Source: Amoebidium appalachense (taxonomy: Eukaryota; Ichthyosporea). From it: a DNA stretch of 64,000 nucleotides. The DNA lies in assembly GCA_963693365.1 (NCBI GenBank), contig CAVNZM010000011.1, positions 992,001 through 1,056,000 on the forward strand, given 5' to 3'. A program made the position numbers and the translations under genes. Within the stretch, counting starts at the first letter, position 1. Every line of letters starts with the position of its first letter. The notes beneath the pieces were generated by a model. The model did not search any database. It was not told where the DNA came from and was given only the letters and a program-made list of their open reading frames with translations. Shown one piece after another: positions 1 to 29,130 of this stretch.

Positions 1-2128
<2,128 letters not shown>

Positions 2129-2163
2129 GCTGCCACATGGTTGTAGTTATGTAATTGCGACCG

Positions 2164-2202
<39 letters not shown>

Positions 2203-4375
2203 CTCCACCCCCCACATCTTCCGTGGGCTCACCTGCAGCTGAGCTCTGAGTCTCTTTCCTATTAGCTGTAACATATTTTAGGCCCTAAGGGATAGATCAC
2301 AACTGTAGCCATGGGCAGTTGGGCAGGATTAGGAGACGTGATGCTCCTCCGACTAGTGTTAATGTATGTACAACGTATGTATATTTATTCCGCAGCAACT
2401 TGGAGTGCACATTTATAAGTAGTGTAACCGGGAAGGTTTACTGGGTGATTTCGGCCCGATACTGTTTAATAAACGACAAAATACGACGGATCTTGTACAA
2501 AGGAGGTATATAATGAACATGCATGCTAAGGCTCAGTGCCACCTTGCCTGGCTCCGACAGGTTATCCCTGCATCTGTTTCATCGAGTGAACTCAGCACGT
2601 CATGATCAGCGGCTCGACGATTTCATATCCATATGAGCAGCCCCCATAATGAAAGGTGTTCCGGAACTCATGTTTGTGCTTGCTCCTGCTTAATACTCTG
2701 CCAACTTCTACATCATTCTAGCCGTTGTAATGAAAGGTGTTCTAGACCGGACTCGTTGCCGGCTTACGCGTGGTACATACGGAACGTGCGGAGCTGTCGT
2801 GGTTCTCTGTGATGCCACCTTCACCAATCCGAGGCCGGCAGATGCCCGAACCACCAATCACTATGAAGGACCTTACGTACGGCGGACAGGGGGTGGTCCT
2901 GGCGCCGGCCCGCGAGAGGCCCTGCCGACCTGGGCCGGCCCTCGAGCTTAGCCTCGACCGTTATCCCTTGTGACACCTTTCGACTCCCGGGAGAAGTGCG
3001 TTGTCAATCACTTGGAGCGTTTATTCATGAAAGAAGGCGAAAGACCTGCATACATGTGCATATATGTGGTCTCTGAATCGTGGCGGATCCGAATGTGATG
3101 AAGACATGCCTACTCAGTACCGTGCATCACTGCCGGGCTGAAGTTGTGTGCAACTCAGTGATGTGCATGTAAACCTTTTGCCTGTGGTTTTGGTCAGTGT
3201 ACTGTACGCTTGTGTACGTAGGCGGTATGGGTGCTTTCTATGTACGTTTGATCAGATTCAATACGCAGTAACATCACTATGGGCATGGCGATCACGGTAA
3301 ACGGTTTAGTTAATTAGCCGGGGATCCCCGCTCCAATTAGTTCAAGTGCAACTAGTCTGTCTTACCTATTGATTTATAGTTATATAAGCCGGCATAGTCC
3401 TAGAGGTAATTACATATTCGGAGATTGTGGGCTATAAAGCGGTCGTAAAAATAAAACGGAAGTGCAACCAAGGTGACCTTGAGTCCAGCACGGTTTTTTT
3501 ACATGTAGGCCTCACAAGTTCACAAACCCTGTGGAACTGGAGGGTGTACGTTTTCAGATAGCCGGTAAACCATACTGCAGCTCACAATATCTGTAAACCA
3601 ATCATTACAAGCTGCAACATTATGTTTCTGGTTTTATATTTTTGGCGCCCAATTTATTCCGCTAATATCACGTATTTCTATTAGCGTTTTCTATAGTCTG
3701 ACTGGTGCTCTCTGTTTGCTGCTGTCGACCCTGTTTGCTTTTTCGCCAAACGAGTTGGTTGACTTCAACACCCAGAGGAGTCAGTTATGTCAGCTAAAGA
3801 GTATGTCTAGAGCGGGCGTTTCTCATTTCTGTGATAGCAATACACAAAAAATACAACTGCTGTTTAGCGCATAGTATACTCTGATATTCAACGTAATAAC
3901 TTGCCCTTTGTGAAGAACGGAAGCTAAGAACGACATCTTTCTCCCTCACTTCACCTGTGTTTGCAGTCCCTTTGTCGCGTTCCTACTGTCAACAGGGCAG
4001 TGTCTGCACGACTGTAAGGCTTGAAGCGTCTAAACGGGCCAGGATATGGGTAAGTGGATGGCCTGTGTGCCACTAGCAAAATTGACTACGTTAAGACACT
4101 ACTACGAGGGTTTCAGGTGGTATGCAGTATCTACTATGCTCTCTGGCTGCTGAAGGCAACCTTTTTTGCCTGTTGCTATGGGCCCCTTTTTGTTAAATAG
4201 ACACGAGCATGGCTGACACCACTGGTGGTTGTTTTTAGGAGTATTCAAGAGCAATCTGCTTCTCGGTCTTTTGTTAAATTCCATGCAATACGCTGGGTTG
4301 TGTCTTGTTCCCGCCTCCCTCCACCTGCTAGCCGTGTGCTGACAGGGCCTGCAGGCTTGTAACTGCACAGCAACT
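2129..4375. other. Intergenic region, no gene recognised
   Basis: Unique-looking sequence of mixed composition with one poly-C run at 2163-2200. Only short open frames occur, with no recognisable motif. It should hold the ERG2 3' UTR and the upstream region of the SAP130-like gene. The only shared word noticed is ATGAAAGGTGTTC, seen twice near 2648 and 2729. Confidence 0.6.
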
Positions 4376-19145
<14,770 letters not shown>

Positions 19146-19171
19146 GAGGTGTCTTTTTTTTTTTTTTTTTC

Positions 19172-19208
<37 letters not shown>

Positions 19209-20273
19209 TATCTAGGGTGTATGTATGGGAGAGCTAGCTAATTAGTGATAAGGTCATAACATAACATGATTTCGTAGTGGAGCATATTATGAACGATGCA
19301 CATGGCGTGTAGACCTACAAACTCACATAAGGGGGGTTGATTGATGTATGACATTGCCAACAGAACGCACAAAATGAAATACCCCAGAACTGGAGTGTGA
19401 ACTATGGGGTGAGAGACCTTGAAGCCTGTTAGTGTAAGGACACAAAACTACACCGTTTTTCCGGAATTGGCTTAGCTTATGCACGATGTACGTACACATA
19501 CGTATACACGGAGTATCCTCTTGAGAACAAACACGTGGCTATGGAAAGAAAAGTGCACACACTGCGCACAGCCCTCATAAATGCACATATGTAGTCCATT
19601 TAATGGGCCAGCTTTCTAACACGGCATATGTTATCTTTTGTTCTGGTGAAATAAGTTGCGATCTTGAAATAAGTTGCGATCTTTGCTGCCGCAAATTTCA
19701 ATAGGCGTCGCAATCGCATCAATAAAAGCTGGCACGGTCCAGGATCCCGGGTTTGTACACTTACACTGAGAGTTTTGCTCATTGAGCCCAAACCTACAGG
19801 GTGGCCTGGGTTATATCAACCCCTAGTTATTTCAACCCTTAGTTACATCAAACAACCCTCCGCCTCCCCCCCGGCCCCCCAGAGTGTCCCTCTATACCTC
19901 CGTCCGTTCGATCCTCGGGTTTGCACTTCTTTTTTTTCGCTCCTTTTCTTTTTCAAAGTTTTTCACCACTGATGCTCTGCAACCCTTTCCTTTAGCCCAA
20001 ACAGCCCTTACTCCCTGTGCGACTCCATCTTCTAACCATTCCATTGGTGGTGTTGGCCCAAAACAAAGTTTAATATTAAACAGGCCGTGCTGGGTCTCGC
20101 TCCATGGTGGCACCTTTAGAAACGTTTACGAAAAAAAAAAAAGGAGAGGAAGAAAGAAAGAAAAGCCTAGTGGCCATATAGTTCGTTTTCACTATTTCAC
20201 CGTACAACATATGTACGTTCAGTGTGCATGCCACATTGTGTGTGTGTGCGTGTATGTACATGTGTATCATATG

Positions 20274-20276
<3 letters not shown>
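19146..20276. other. Region downstream of the SAP130-like gene, no gene seen
   Basis: Starts with a poly-T/poly-G tract (19154-19207), then mostly unique sequence with short frames only. A near-direct repeat of GAAATAAGTTGCGATCTT occurs at about 19648-19683. Confidence 0.5.

Positions 20277-20337
<61 letters not shown>
20277..20337. repeat. (TA)n microsatellite
   Basis: About 60 bp of pure TA, the only long TA tract in the window, just upstream of the open frame at 20347. Confidence 0.97.
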
Positions 20338-20339
<2 letters not shown>

Positions 20340-20346
20340 ACCCAAA

Positions 20347-20547
20347 ATGCCCGGGCGAACCGTTGATATAACCCAGGCCGTACTGTACTCTTTGAAGGAC
20401 ATTCTGGATATCGATCTAGAGCTACCATGCATGTGCACGCAAAACGTGAGGGGCACACACCTTACTTATACTGTATATGGCATAGGCACCCGCGATTGTT
20501 GCGGGTCGTGCACTGACACAAAAGCACAACCGTTCACTTGGGAGAAT

Positions 20548-20586
<39 letters not shown>

Positions 20587-20625
20587 AACAACGTGCCAGT
20601 GTACGATTTAAAACATTGCACATGA
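20347..20625 (+). CDS. Orphan open frame, 92 codons, no family recognised
   Basis: Opens with ATG right after the (TA)n block and reads about 68 residues of mixed composition (MPGRTVDITQAVLYSLKDIL at the start, Cys-rich middle with DCCGSC) before entering a poly-G run translated as glycine. A second non-repetitive frame at about 21072-21239 (containing ELPRNLPIQIELYLAMIYIP) lies downstream past a longer poly-G. They could be two exons of one small gene or chance frames. No splice signals convincingly join them. Confidence 0.2.
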
Positions 20626-21010
20626 TAGAGGAACCGTTTAGGTCGTGTACATGTTTGGCATGTGCAGCGCCCTAAACACCTAGCTTCATCATGTTTGTAC
20701 ACATTTTTAATTATAGCCTGTAGTATTTCACTTAGATGACGAATACAATGATTCCACAGGCTATGTACCAATAGCAAACACGCAGCAGGTCTGGAGATGA
20801 GTTTGCAAAAAGTTGAACGTTTCAGCGATGGACATCGAGTCTCATACATTGTCGACAATGTATAAGTATGCATGGCGGGTGGTAGTGACTGCATGATGGA
20901 AGCTGTACAGACGTTGAAAATTTGTACACAGGGAACTGTGATATGGCATCGTGCAGGCAGAAGATACTGTGTGTGTGTGTTGGGGAGGGCGGGCGGGCGG
21001 GCGGGGGGGG

Positions 21011-21053
<43 letters not shown>

Positions 21054-21835
21054 AAGAGAGGGGTACGTGTCTCAAACATGTTCACTGAGCGCACACGTGC
21101 ACCAGCAGGGTCGACTTGCGTGGTCACCGTGCACGTGCTCTCAGAACTACCGAGGAATCTGCCAATTCAGATTGAACTATATCTAGCTATGATATATATA
21201 CCATTAGGGCCACTGGTAACTACCGTAATGCAGGCTCTATGATGTCAGAAGCATACGGGCTCCCAAATCGAAAAACGAAGAGGTACCCAACCAGACATAC
21301 AACACACGCTCAAACCAACAGACCGTGTAGGTGCATCATGTAAATGGCTGGGCACACGTCGGCCGGGGTCGGGCCGATTGGCGGTACGGGAGCTATTATG
21401 TTGGCTGTTAGAGCACACCCATTTTAATACATATCTCCCCCCTCCCCCCCCCCCCCCCCCCCCCCCCCCTTCCCCCCCTCCCCCCCCCGGGAGGGCCCCA
21501 GGAAAAATTGCTACTTGCCTCCCCCCCCCCCCCATTTCCTGAATCTAGATTCCCATATTTAACCGTGAGCCACATCTCAGTGAATGCGCACGGGTGTGCA
21601 GGATACGATGTGCACCTGCTACCCCAGCTTTGAGAAGGACTGGATATACACAACTTTCTCAATACCATCTCATGCACTTACATTTTACTCATGATCAATA
21701 CAACAAGTTTCTCAGAATTTGCAGCAAGAGTATGTGTATAGTAGATGCACATGAGTGTGCTGTGTGTGCCACTATGTAGGACCTGGTACGCGAGAAACGC
21801 AAATTCATGCATGTGCATGTGATGGCTGCCCTCCC

Positions 21836-21912
21836 CCCAGTTTAGGGATTCTTGATTCTGAAACGGGGAGCCTCGGGTGGTAGAAACTTTGAGGCGGGTG
21901 GAGGGGACCCCC

Positions 21913-21969
<57 letters not shown>

Positions 21970-22370
21970 ACTACCCCACCCCACCCCCACCCCTCCTCAG
22001 GCTGCCATTAGTGACTAAATATATCAGATAACGGATCACATAATAGTACTGTAATTTGGCAGCGGTTTACATACATTGCCAAAACGTAAACATTGAGGCT
22101 AACTAATAGTAGTCCTCGATCACCTGAAACTCAGGCTATGTATATGCCGTAGGGTCAACCCCCCCCCCCCCCCCCCCCCCCCCCCCGCCAGCCCGGGCCC
22201 CCTGTCCCCCCCCCCCCCCCCCCTCCCCCCTATCGCACTCGTTTCTAGTCAGGTCCCACCTCGCGCGCACGCACGCACACACTTTCACACGTATTTAAGC
22301 GACACGTACCTGCACACGCATGCACCACACACACACACGAGGTGCAAAAACTTTGATCAACGATGGAGTA
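21836..22370. mobile_element. Partial copy of the foldback element seen at 32.6-34.0 kb
   Basis: Left end TAGGGATTCTTGATTCTGAA followed by the CGGGGAG motif, C-rich and CA tracts, then a block (about 22010-22160) with TATCAGATAACGGATC, AACATTGAGGCTAACTAATA and TCACCTGAAACTCAGGCTAT that matches both arms of the 32.6 kb element. The part at 22260-22350 (CACACTTTCACACGTATTTA) is the reverse complement of sequence near 33.2 kb. No matching right terminus was found. Confidence 0.65.
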
Positions 22371-22544
22371 CCGGACATACGCATAAACATGCCGATACTG
22401 GACTTGGCAAACCGGGCACATAACCATTCATTCCCCGCCACACAGATTCGTACCGTAACACTGCACGGTGAGCACGATAACCTTGCCCGGTTTAATTCAT
22501 TATCCATTGAATAATATAAGCCGTTGCATGTGTGTGTGTGTCAT

Positions 22545-22586
<42 letters not shown>

Positions 22587-22711
22587 CGCGTGCGTGTGTG
22601 TGTGTGTTTGTGTATGTGTGTGCACATGTGCACGTGCATTACTTTCAAATACTGTTACTTTTTACATGAGCAGGGTGGCTCAGAGGGGGGAGGAAGGGCG
22701 GGGAGGGTCTG

Positions 22712-22746
<35 letters not shown>

Positions 22747-22987
22747 CGTTAGAAAATGTTCACTGAGGTAGTGCACATTTGCCGCGGACTGGCGCAAAGC
22801 TAACCTTGTAAGGAACAAACAAAGAGTCTGCATCCGGCAGAAGAAGTGCACCAGCACGAAGGAATGGGCAGTGTGTGTGTGTGTGTGCGCGCGCGCACGC
22901 GCATGCGTGTACATGTGTGTGGTGCGTGTGTTTTTTTTTTTTTTTTTGGAGGAATCACTTCCGTTTTGGCCACTGATGCATATCCCT

Positions 22988-23022
<35 letters not shown>

Positions 23023-23213
23023 ACCACCACCACCACCACCACCACCACCACCAAAAAAAAAGGAAAAACAAACAAACAAACAAAAAAACCGAATGCAACC
23101 TTTGGGGAGTGGAAAAGAGACTATGATCACGGGCACATGCGGGGTGAGGGGGTGTCCATTCCTGCAGCTCCACCCATCCCTGCAGCTATTTCTATGTATT
23201 CAAAGGTGTGTGT

Positions 23214-23244
<31 letters not shown>

Positions 23245-23290
23245 GGGTACCACCAGTTGGAACGTCGATATATACTACTCCTGTCCTTCT

Positions 23291-23680
23291 CATTTCAAAT
23301 TCAAAAATGCCTTACAAACATCCAGTGCTAGAATGATTCTCAAGCTGCTTAGAAGAATGGCACGACTTTATATTAACAGATCCCACACTTTCTTAATTAA
23401 CTGGGCAGCCGAAGGGCATCTTCACGTGCACACAGTGTCATACATCATAGTATCGCTAGCTAATATCCATAATCGTTGTTGTTGCATAAACATCATCCCT
23501 AAGAGCACAGCACGATTGCACACGGTGTACTACAGCAAATCCAACACGTACAAAAGCGATGCGTATACCAGCAAGCCACTGGCTTTGCGGGTTATAAAAC
23601 TTGTTTGCAAACTGGACATTTCTTCTATCGAAAGCTGCACTATTTTAGACAGCTTGGCTCCAGCTCAATCGGATACATAA
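23291..23680 (+). CDS. Orphan open frame of about 125 codons, no family recognised
   Basis: A non-repetitive frame continuing from microsatellite sequence to a stop at 23680. Recognisable stretches are ILKLLRRMARLYINRSHTFL, YIIVSLANIHNRCCCINIIP and LVCKLDISSIESCTILDSLA. Lys/Arg/Ile/Ser content looks protein-like and unlike the Pro/Thr shadow frames around it. No motif was recognised; it may be an exon or a mobile-element remnant. Confidence 0.2.
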   Translation, partial: HFKFKNALQTSSARMILKLLRRMARLYINRSHTFLINWAAEGHLHVHTVSYIIVSLANIHNRCCCINIIPKSTARLHTVYYSKSNTYKSDAYTSKPLALRVIKLVCKLDISSIESCTILDSLAPAQSDT

Positions 23681-24131
23681 TTGTACATAGAATACATCAC
23701 TTTTGATCATTATTTACATTCGTGCGTGATGGTTATATCTATGCAATACCCCATTAATAATATCCAACACATTAATATACTGCCGTTTAGCACAATTGTG
23801 CTAGTTTAAATGAGGGGTAAAACTTAGAACTTATACAAATATTTCAAGGCCCAATACCGATACAAACTGCACGGTTGCCGGCTGCATGTGTTGTTTACAG
23901 CACGGATGCATTCACCGCCATCGACCTGTCTGTCATTCACAACACATAATATACATCCACCTGCCCAGGATGTCGATATATCGGAAAGGGCAAAGACGCT
24001 GAAGGGTCCCATGGCACCGTAGGGGGCAAACCTACGAACTTGAACAGCAGTTCGTCAAAACTAAGTCAAAAAATCGCACGCGTACTCCGAAGATGGGGAA
24101 TCACAAGAGGAAATTCAACCTCTCTCTAATT

Positions 24132-24696
24132 CTACCAGACCACAGCCGCAGACTCAGCCTCCCACCTGGTTTGCTCCTCCCACGACAGAGCCAACGACAG
24201 CTCGCAGTCTTTTTGCACACACACGTCAACACACGTTCTATCCCCGTCCGTGCTTCGTGTACAAACAGTTGAATCGTTTTTGTCCAAATAATCGACGGGT
24301 AGAGCTGATGCAAACCCGCAAAAAATGGGCTGGGAGGGATAATCGATGGTAGCCTGCACGGTCCGTGCAGTTGGTTTTTCTCCTCTGGCTGGAGTATGGT
24401 CGCCTGACCTCTTGCTCACACGTACAAACACTGTGCGGTTCTTTCGCCGGTAATACGAGTGTGTTGCTATTAGCCTTGCTCTTATTATCATCCACGTGTG
24501 AAAGCGGTGTGGCTCCATGGAAAGTGGGCATGCTGACTCTGCGCTCCTTCACCATTAGGACCAACTTGCTCCTTTTCAGGTCCGAAAGGGCGTGTGCAGC
24601 AATTGAAAGGGGTGCCCACTTATGATCGCTACGATGGGTGCTTTCTTTGGTGAGCGTCATCGTAGCTGTGCGCGTCACGTAGTAACAACCGTTCAC
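24132..24696 (-). pseudogene. Two overlapping minus-strand open frames, possible broken gene
   Basis: Frame 24696-24238 (152 codons, starts MNGCYYVTRTATMTLTKEST) and frame 24518-24132 (128 codons, ends WEEQTRWEAESAAVVW) overlap in different frames. Both are low in simple repeat, and the second has balanced composition with several Cys. One frameshift near 24.4 kb would join their better-looking halves, which suggests a decayed gene. No family was recognised. Confidence 0.2.
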
Positions 24697-25429
24697 AACA
24701 ACTAGTTGGCTAGCTGGCTATGATTCAGCCTATAAAGCTCCCGTTTCTAGCTAGGTTCCTGGTGAAAATTAAAAGAAAAGAAAAGAACTCACAAGGAGAA
24801 AGGCTTATAACTTGAATTGAACGTCAGTTCATATCAAATTTGAAACGCTGTGTTATGTCGATGGGTGTACGGACTCGAGCCGCAGTGACAAACAGACTTC
24901 GGAAATGATGTTGGCCAAGCTGTTGGACTTCGCTGGCACCTTACGTCCGTGATATCCGGGAGGGATACGTTCGAATGGCCTGCCGCAGCTCACTTGTTCA
25001 TAGTATGTGCCGGCGTCCATGGCAACCCGGTCCGAGGCGGTGCTCTTGGTGCTCACAGTGAGCCTCGGTGTGCAACTGTCGAAGTTCCCGGGCCGTGCCA
25101 GGCCCCCGAGGCTGCAGGCTGCACAGCTGTGCCACGTGGCAGTCCGAGACGCAAAGCTACATAGGTCATGCATCCCACTTACGACAACCTTTCTTTTTGT
25201 AATCCACATTGCTAAACCCCAGGCCTAGACTTAGATAAAATAAGCAGCAGCATTGTTACAAAGCCAGCTGAAATGGTTTTGGGCTGGAATTATCCTGCGC
25301 AACTGTTATTATACATGTACACGATGTGTTGCCAGTTTGGCATGTTTTGATCCCCTTAGCATTCCACCTTGGACCACCGATCTTGGCGGATAAACTCCGC
25401 CAATCAAAAGTGAGGCTCGCACCAATGTG

Positions 25430-25994
25430 AGAGACAGCCCAATTCCGGAAATAAGTGGAATTCATTTCCGGAAAATTGCATTTCCGGAAATTTCCCGAAA
25501 TTGGATGGAAATCACACCGGCCCAGATAGGTAAGTCAGACTTATTTTTCGAATTTAAAATTTGGAAATTGGAAATTTCCGAAAATTTCCGGAAATGCCCA
25601 ATTTCCATGACTAGGGTGGAAATTTCCAAAATTTCCATTCGCTTAGGTAACAGTGTGCCACGGTGAACTTAGAGGCATTTCCATCTGATTTCCCGGAAAC
25701 TGGTGGATATAATATGGTGATATGTACGTGTACAAGTATCCACACAGTTTCATTCATCAAAAAGAAAGCTTTCCCTGTTTTTCTAAGGTTCCTGAATTGT
25801 CAATACACGACAATATCCTATAGCAGCTAGTTGGAGCAAACTAGTTTCACGCATACACGTACACTTAAGATTTTGCCCGCTGGTGTCCTTTGTCACTTCT
25901 ATTGGTGGTTATGTAGCCTGTGGCTGCACGAACGTTGCCTTCATCAACGGATCAATAAAACCGAGTCAAAAGAAAAAAATATCCACACATATGT

Positions 25995-26039
<45 letters not shown>

Positions 26040-26790
26040 CGGGGGGGGGCAAAGGTGGAAATTTCCAAAAAAAAATTCCAATGTAAGCTTGGGTAAGAAG
26101 AGGGCGGATTTCCATTCATTTCCGTCTGATTTTGGAATCAACTCGTAGATATCATGTGGTGATATGTACTTGTACAAGTATTTACATAGTTTTATTCATT
26201 AAAAAAGAAAAGCTTTTCCTGTCGTAAATCTGAGGTTCCTGTAGTATGAAGTACTAAATGCATGTATAATTAATATTTATGCATATATATGACTTACATG
26301 CAATTGCACATGCGCATGCAATTGGATCTTTTTCCAGGAAATTTCCGGAAATTATGCGTTTAACATAATAATAATACTAGCATATATAAATTCTATAGGT
26401 GTTGTGGAGCTATAGGTTTCTTGGCGTTCATCACCTTCACATGTTATTTAATGTAGGCACGGGCGAACTTCCGGGGGGGAGGGGGGGGGGGGGAGGCCGG
26501 GCCGGGGGGACTCGGTCTCGCAACAGGCGGAAATTTCGCCCTATCACTTTCCATGGAAATTTCCTAAATTTCCGACTCTACTTGAGGTCGGGTGCGAAAT
26601 GGAAACTTCCAATCAGCAACGTTCCCATCAAACCTTTAAAGGCTGATATTTTTAGTGACTATTTTTGATTAGCGTCGGAAATTTTCCGGAAACTCAAGGA
26701 AATATTTCCATGGATGAGTAATTTAGTGATTTGGTGCGGTGGAAATTCACAAAAGTGGAAATTTCCGGAATATTTCCGGAATTAGGATAT
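25430..26790. repeat. Field of GGAAATTTCC palindromes with an internal direct repeat
   Basis: GGAAATTTCC, TTTCCGGAAA and close variants recur throughout (25442-25520, 25560-25630, 26055-26080, 26332-26355, 26528-26575, 26673-26790). A longer direct repeat (about 25617-25800 and 26053-26240) shares GGTGATATGTAC, TGTACAAGTAT and AAGGTTCCTG-type words. The two halves are separated by a LINE-like tail ending ATAAAACCGAGTCAAAAG (about 25950-25978) and a poly-G run. Confidence 0.8.
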
Positions 26791-26866
26791 TGTACCCAAT
26801 GCGCGCATTCCGTTGGTGATCTGTTGAGATCTGGTAAAGTTCGTCTGACTCTGCGCCCGCCCCAGG

Positions 26867-27170
26867 CCGGGGTGTGGCGAGCCTCGACGACTTGACGTGA
26901 CTTATAATTATAATTGTTTGCTGAAATTGATGACTTGACTTGACTTACAAGTCGCGACTTGGAAGGAGTAATTTCTTCGGCCAGCTGGGCCTCGCGACCC
27001 GGGCATTGCGCCCCCCCTTTTCACCCACCCTCCTATGCTTCCCCGCCCTAAGCCCCCCCTCCCCCCATCAAGTCACTCCTATGGGCCCACCTCATGGCTT
27101 GTTGACTTGGTTGAAGTCAGGTGCTTGGTGACTTCAAGTCGCGATTTGAAGTCAAGTCGCCACACCCCTG
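26867..27170. mobile_element. Short inverted-repeat element with ACTTGACTT motifs
   Basis: The left end GGGGTGTGGCGA with GACTTGACGTGACTT is mirrored on the right by GAAGTCAAGTCGCCACACCCC. Inside are repeated GACTTGACTTGACTT, AAGTCGCGACTTGG and TTCAAGTCGCGATTTGAAG words. About 300 bp, no coding capacity; consistent with a MITE-like element. Confidence 0.5.
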
Positions 27171-27894
27171 TCTGCGCCCTTGGCATCAATTCAGCACGTG
27201 GCACATGGGCCACAAGCCTACACGTCACTACCCACTTCAAGCCTGCTACGGCGCGCCAAAACAAACAATTACGTGAGAGGTAGTCCTACGTACCATATGT
27301 ATACGGTAGTTGATCCATGTGATTGAGAACATGATGATATTGTCTGATTGTGTCCCTGTGTTCCAACTACCATACGATCGATCTACATAGTGACGAATAA
27401 TGTGTCCGTGCGTTTCCACTACATGCCTTATGATTGTTGACAGGCCGGTGTTGCCACACGGGCACGTACGGATTGCTGCACTTGAAAAGGAAGATGGCAT
27501 TTACTGTAAGTTCCTATAACAGTAACTGAGGATATAATTTTTTGGTTGTTTTGAGGAAAACAAGCCCTAAATAACGCAGTCACCGTCGATGTCTGAGATG
27601 TCGATTCTGGAGAGCTCGAACTCTTGCGACATGTCCTGATGCTGTCACGTGTACTGTACACACTTGTGACATGTCTCGCGACTCGCAGGGTGTGAAATTT
27701 GTTTTTGGCTAGCTAGTGCTATTTTGGCAGCTTTCCACCAGCCTGGATGGCCCTCATGGAGCCAACAACCGTTTTTAGGCCCAGTGCCATTTTTCTAACA
27801 TATTTGGCCCTGTTAGGGCCAATTTTTCAGAAATTGATGGACCTAACCCCGAAAAGTTAGGGACAATTTTCGGACTTTCAGGGACAATTTTCGA

Positions 27895-29130
27895 TATTGT
27901 TCTTTGTTCCTTAACCGAAGATGTCATGCACCAGATGCTTCGTCAGGTGGATCAATGGTGCACCGAGAATCTCATGACAGTCGGAATTGCAAAGTGTGCT
28001 ACTTTTTCGAAGAACACTTCCTTTCGATTGGCCGGCCTTCCTATTCCTGTTCAGAGCACCTATGACTATTTGGGTATTCCTTTTACTGCACGGGGTATTG
28101 ATTTCCGCAAGCTCCTCACGGCACGGATCGCTTGTGCGAAGGGTAAGCTTCATATCGTGTCAAATATGTCTCAACAGGAGTCTGTGATCCATCCTGCGAA
28201 CCTTCCTCTCTACTATAAAACTTTTTTACGGCCGACTTTCGAATATGGACTTCCGCTATTGGCCTGCGCCCCACCTCGCGAGGCGGCACTGGGCCTCCCT
28301 TAATCAGTATGTTTGGATTGTCGTCTGCTGTTTGTCGTATGGAGGAATTGTCTCTTCGTTTTTGTTTTCATTTAGTTAGGCTACCTGATGATCACCCTCT
28401 TTATGCTTTCTTTCCCCCCCTCCCTCCATCCCTCTTCCCCCCCGATTCACCAACGCTACTTCTGAATGTCCTCAGCCTACCCTCTTTCCACCTGATTCTT
28501 CCTCTCGCTATCTCACTCCCTCTTTCTTTTCTCTTCCTGTTTTTTCTGCCTTTTCGCGTTATTACCATACGCAGTATAAGTTTCTTTCTCGTTCTGATAG
28601 AGAAATCAAAGGTAAAACTCAGTCGGCATGTGTTATGTTCCTTAGGCAACACCGTACTGATCATTATCGCTTTTTGGGAGCTTTGGCAGGATACATTTCT
28701 CCTGCTGTACGTATGGATCCCACCTAGTAGATAAGTCTGTATGGTGCTCTGATGTTGATATTGCCTGGGAAGTTGTGCAGTGGCGCTGTAATTCTTGTTT
28801 TCATCGCCGCTGGTGCCACTTTTGTGCTGACCTTTTTAATCGCAAGCATGTTGATAGGTGTGAATTTTTATGTCGCGTTTTACCTCTTTCCCTCCGGGTA
28901 TCTGCTACACTAGCTGGCAATGTGAACACTTTAGACTTTTTGTTGGTCGTCACATTGAGTATTTATATGATTTTCACACAGTGTTCAGGTATCTCAGTAT
29001 GCACTTGTTACTGGATAGCTCGTGAAGTTTTATAAAACCGAGTCAAAAGAAAAAAGTTTTTATTGTCTTCTCGGTAAGCCGTGTATACTTGCATATCTTG
29101 CCATCGAATAAATCCAGTCAAAGGAAAAAG
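27895..29130 (+). pseudogene. 5'-truncated, decayed LINE (reverse transcriptase C-terminal part and 3' end)
   Basis: The frame at 27926-28303 reads DQWCTENLMTVGIAKCATFS, then YDYLGIPFTARGIDFRKLL and FLRPTFEYGLPLLACAP, typical of the thumb region after the RT catalytic motif in non-LTR retrotransposons. The downstream frame shifts but still encodes the terminal region around WRCNSCFHRRWCHFCADLFN, with spaced Cys/His, and NVNTLDFLLV. The same terminal region is found at 63.0-63.5 kb. It ends in a 3' tail AATAAATCCAGTCAAAGG plus A-rich sequence. Stops and frameshifts make it inactive. Confidence 0.85.
29031..29054. mobile_element. 24-bp LINE-tail micro-insertion inside the LINE relic
   Basis: Compared with the uninterrupted copies at 29.9 and 55.5 kb, this copy has the extra segment ATAAAACCGAGTCAAAAG plus A's, with AAGTTTT on both sides. 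The same word ends the tail at about 25.95 kb. It looks like a target-primed insertion truncated to almost nothing but its 3' tail. Confidence 0.6.
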
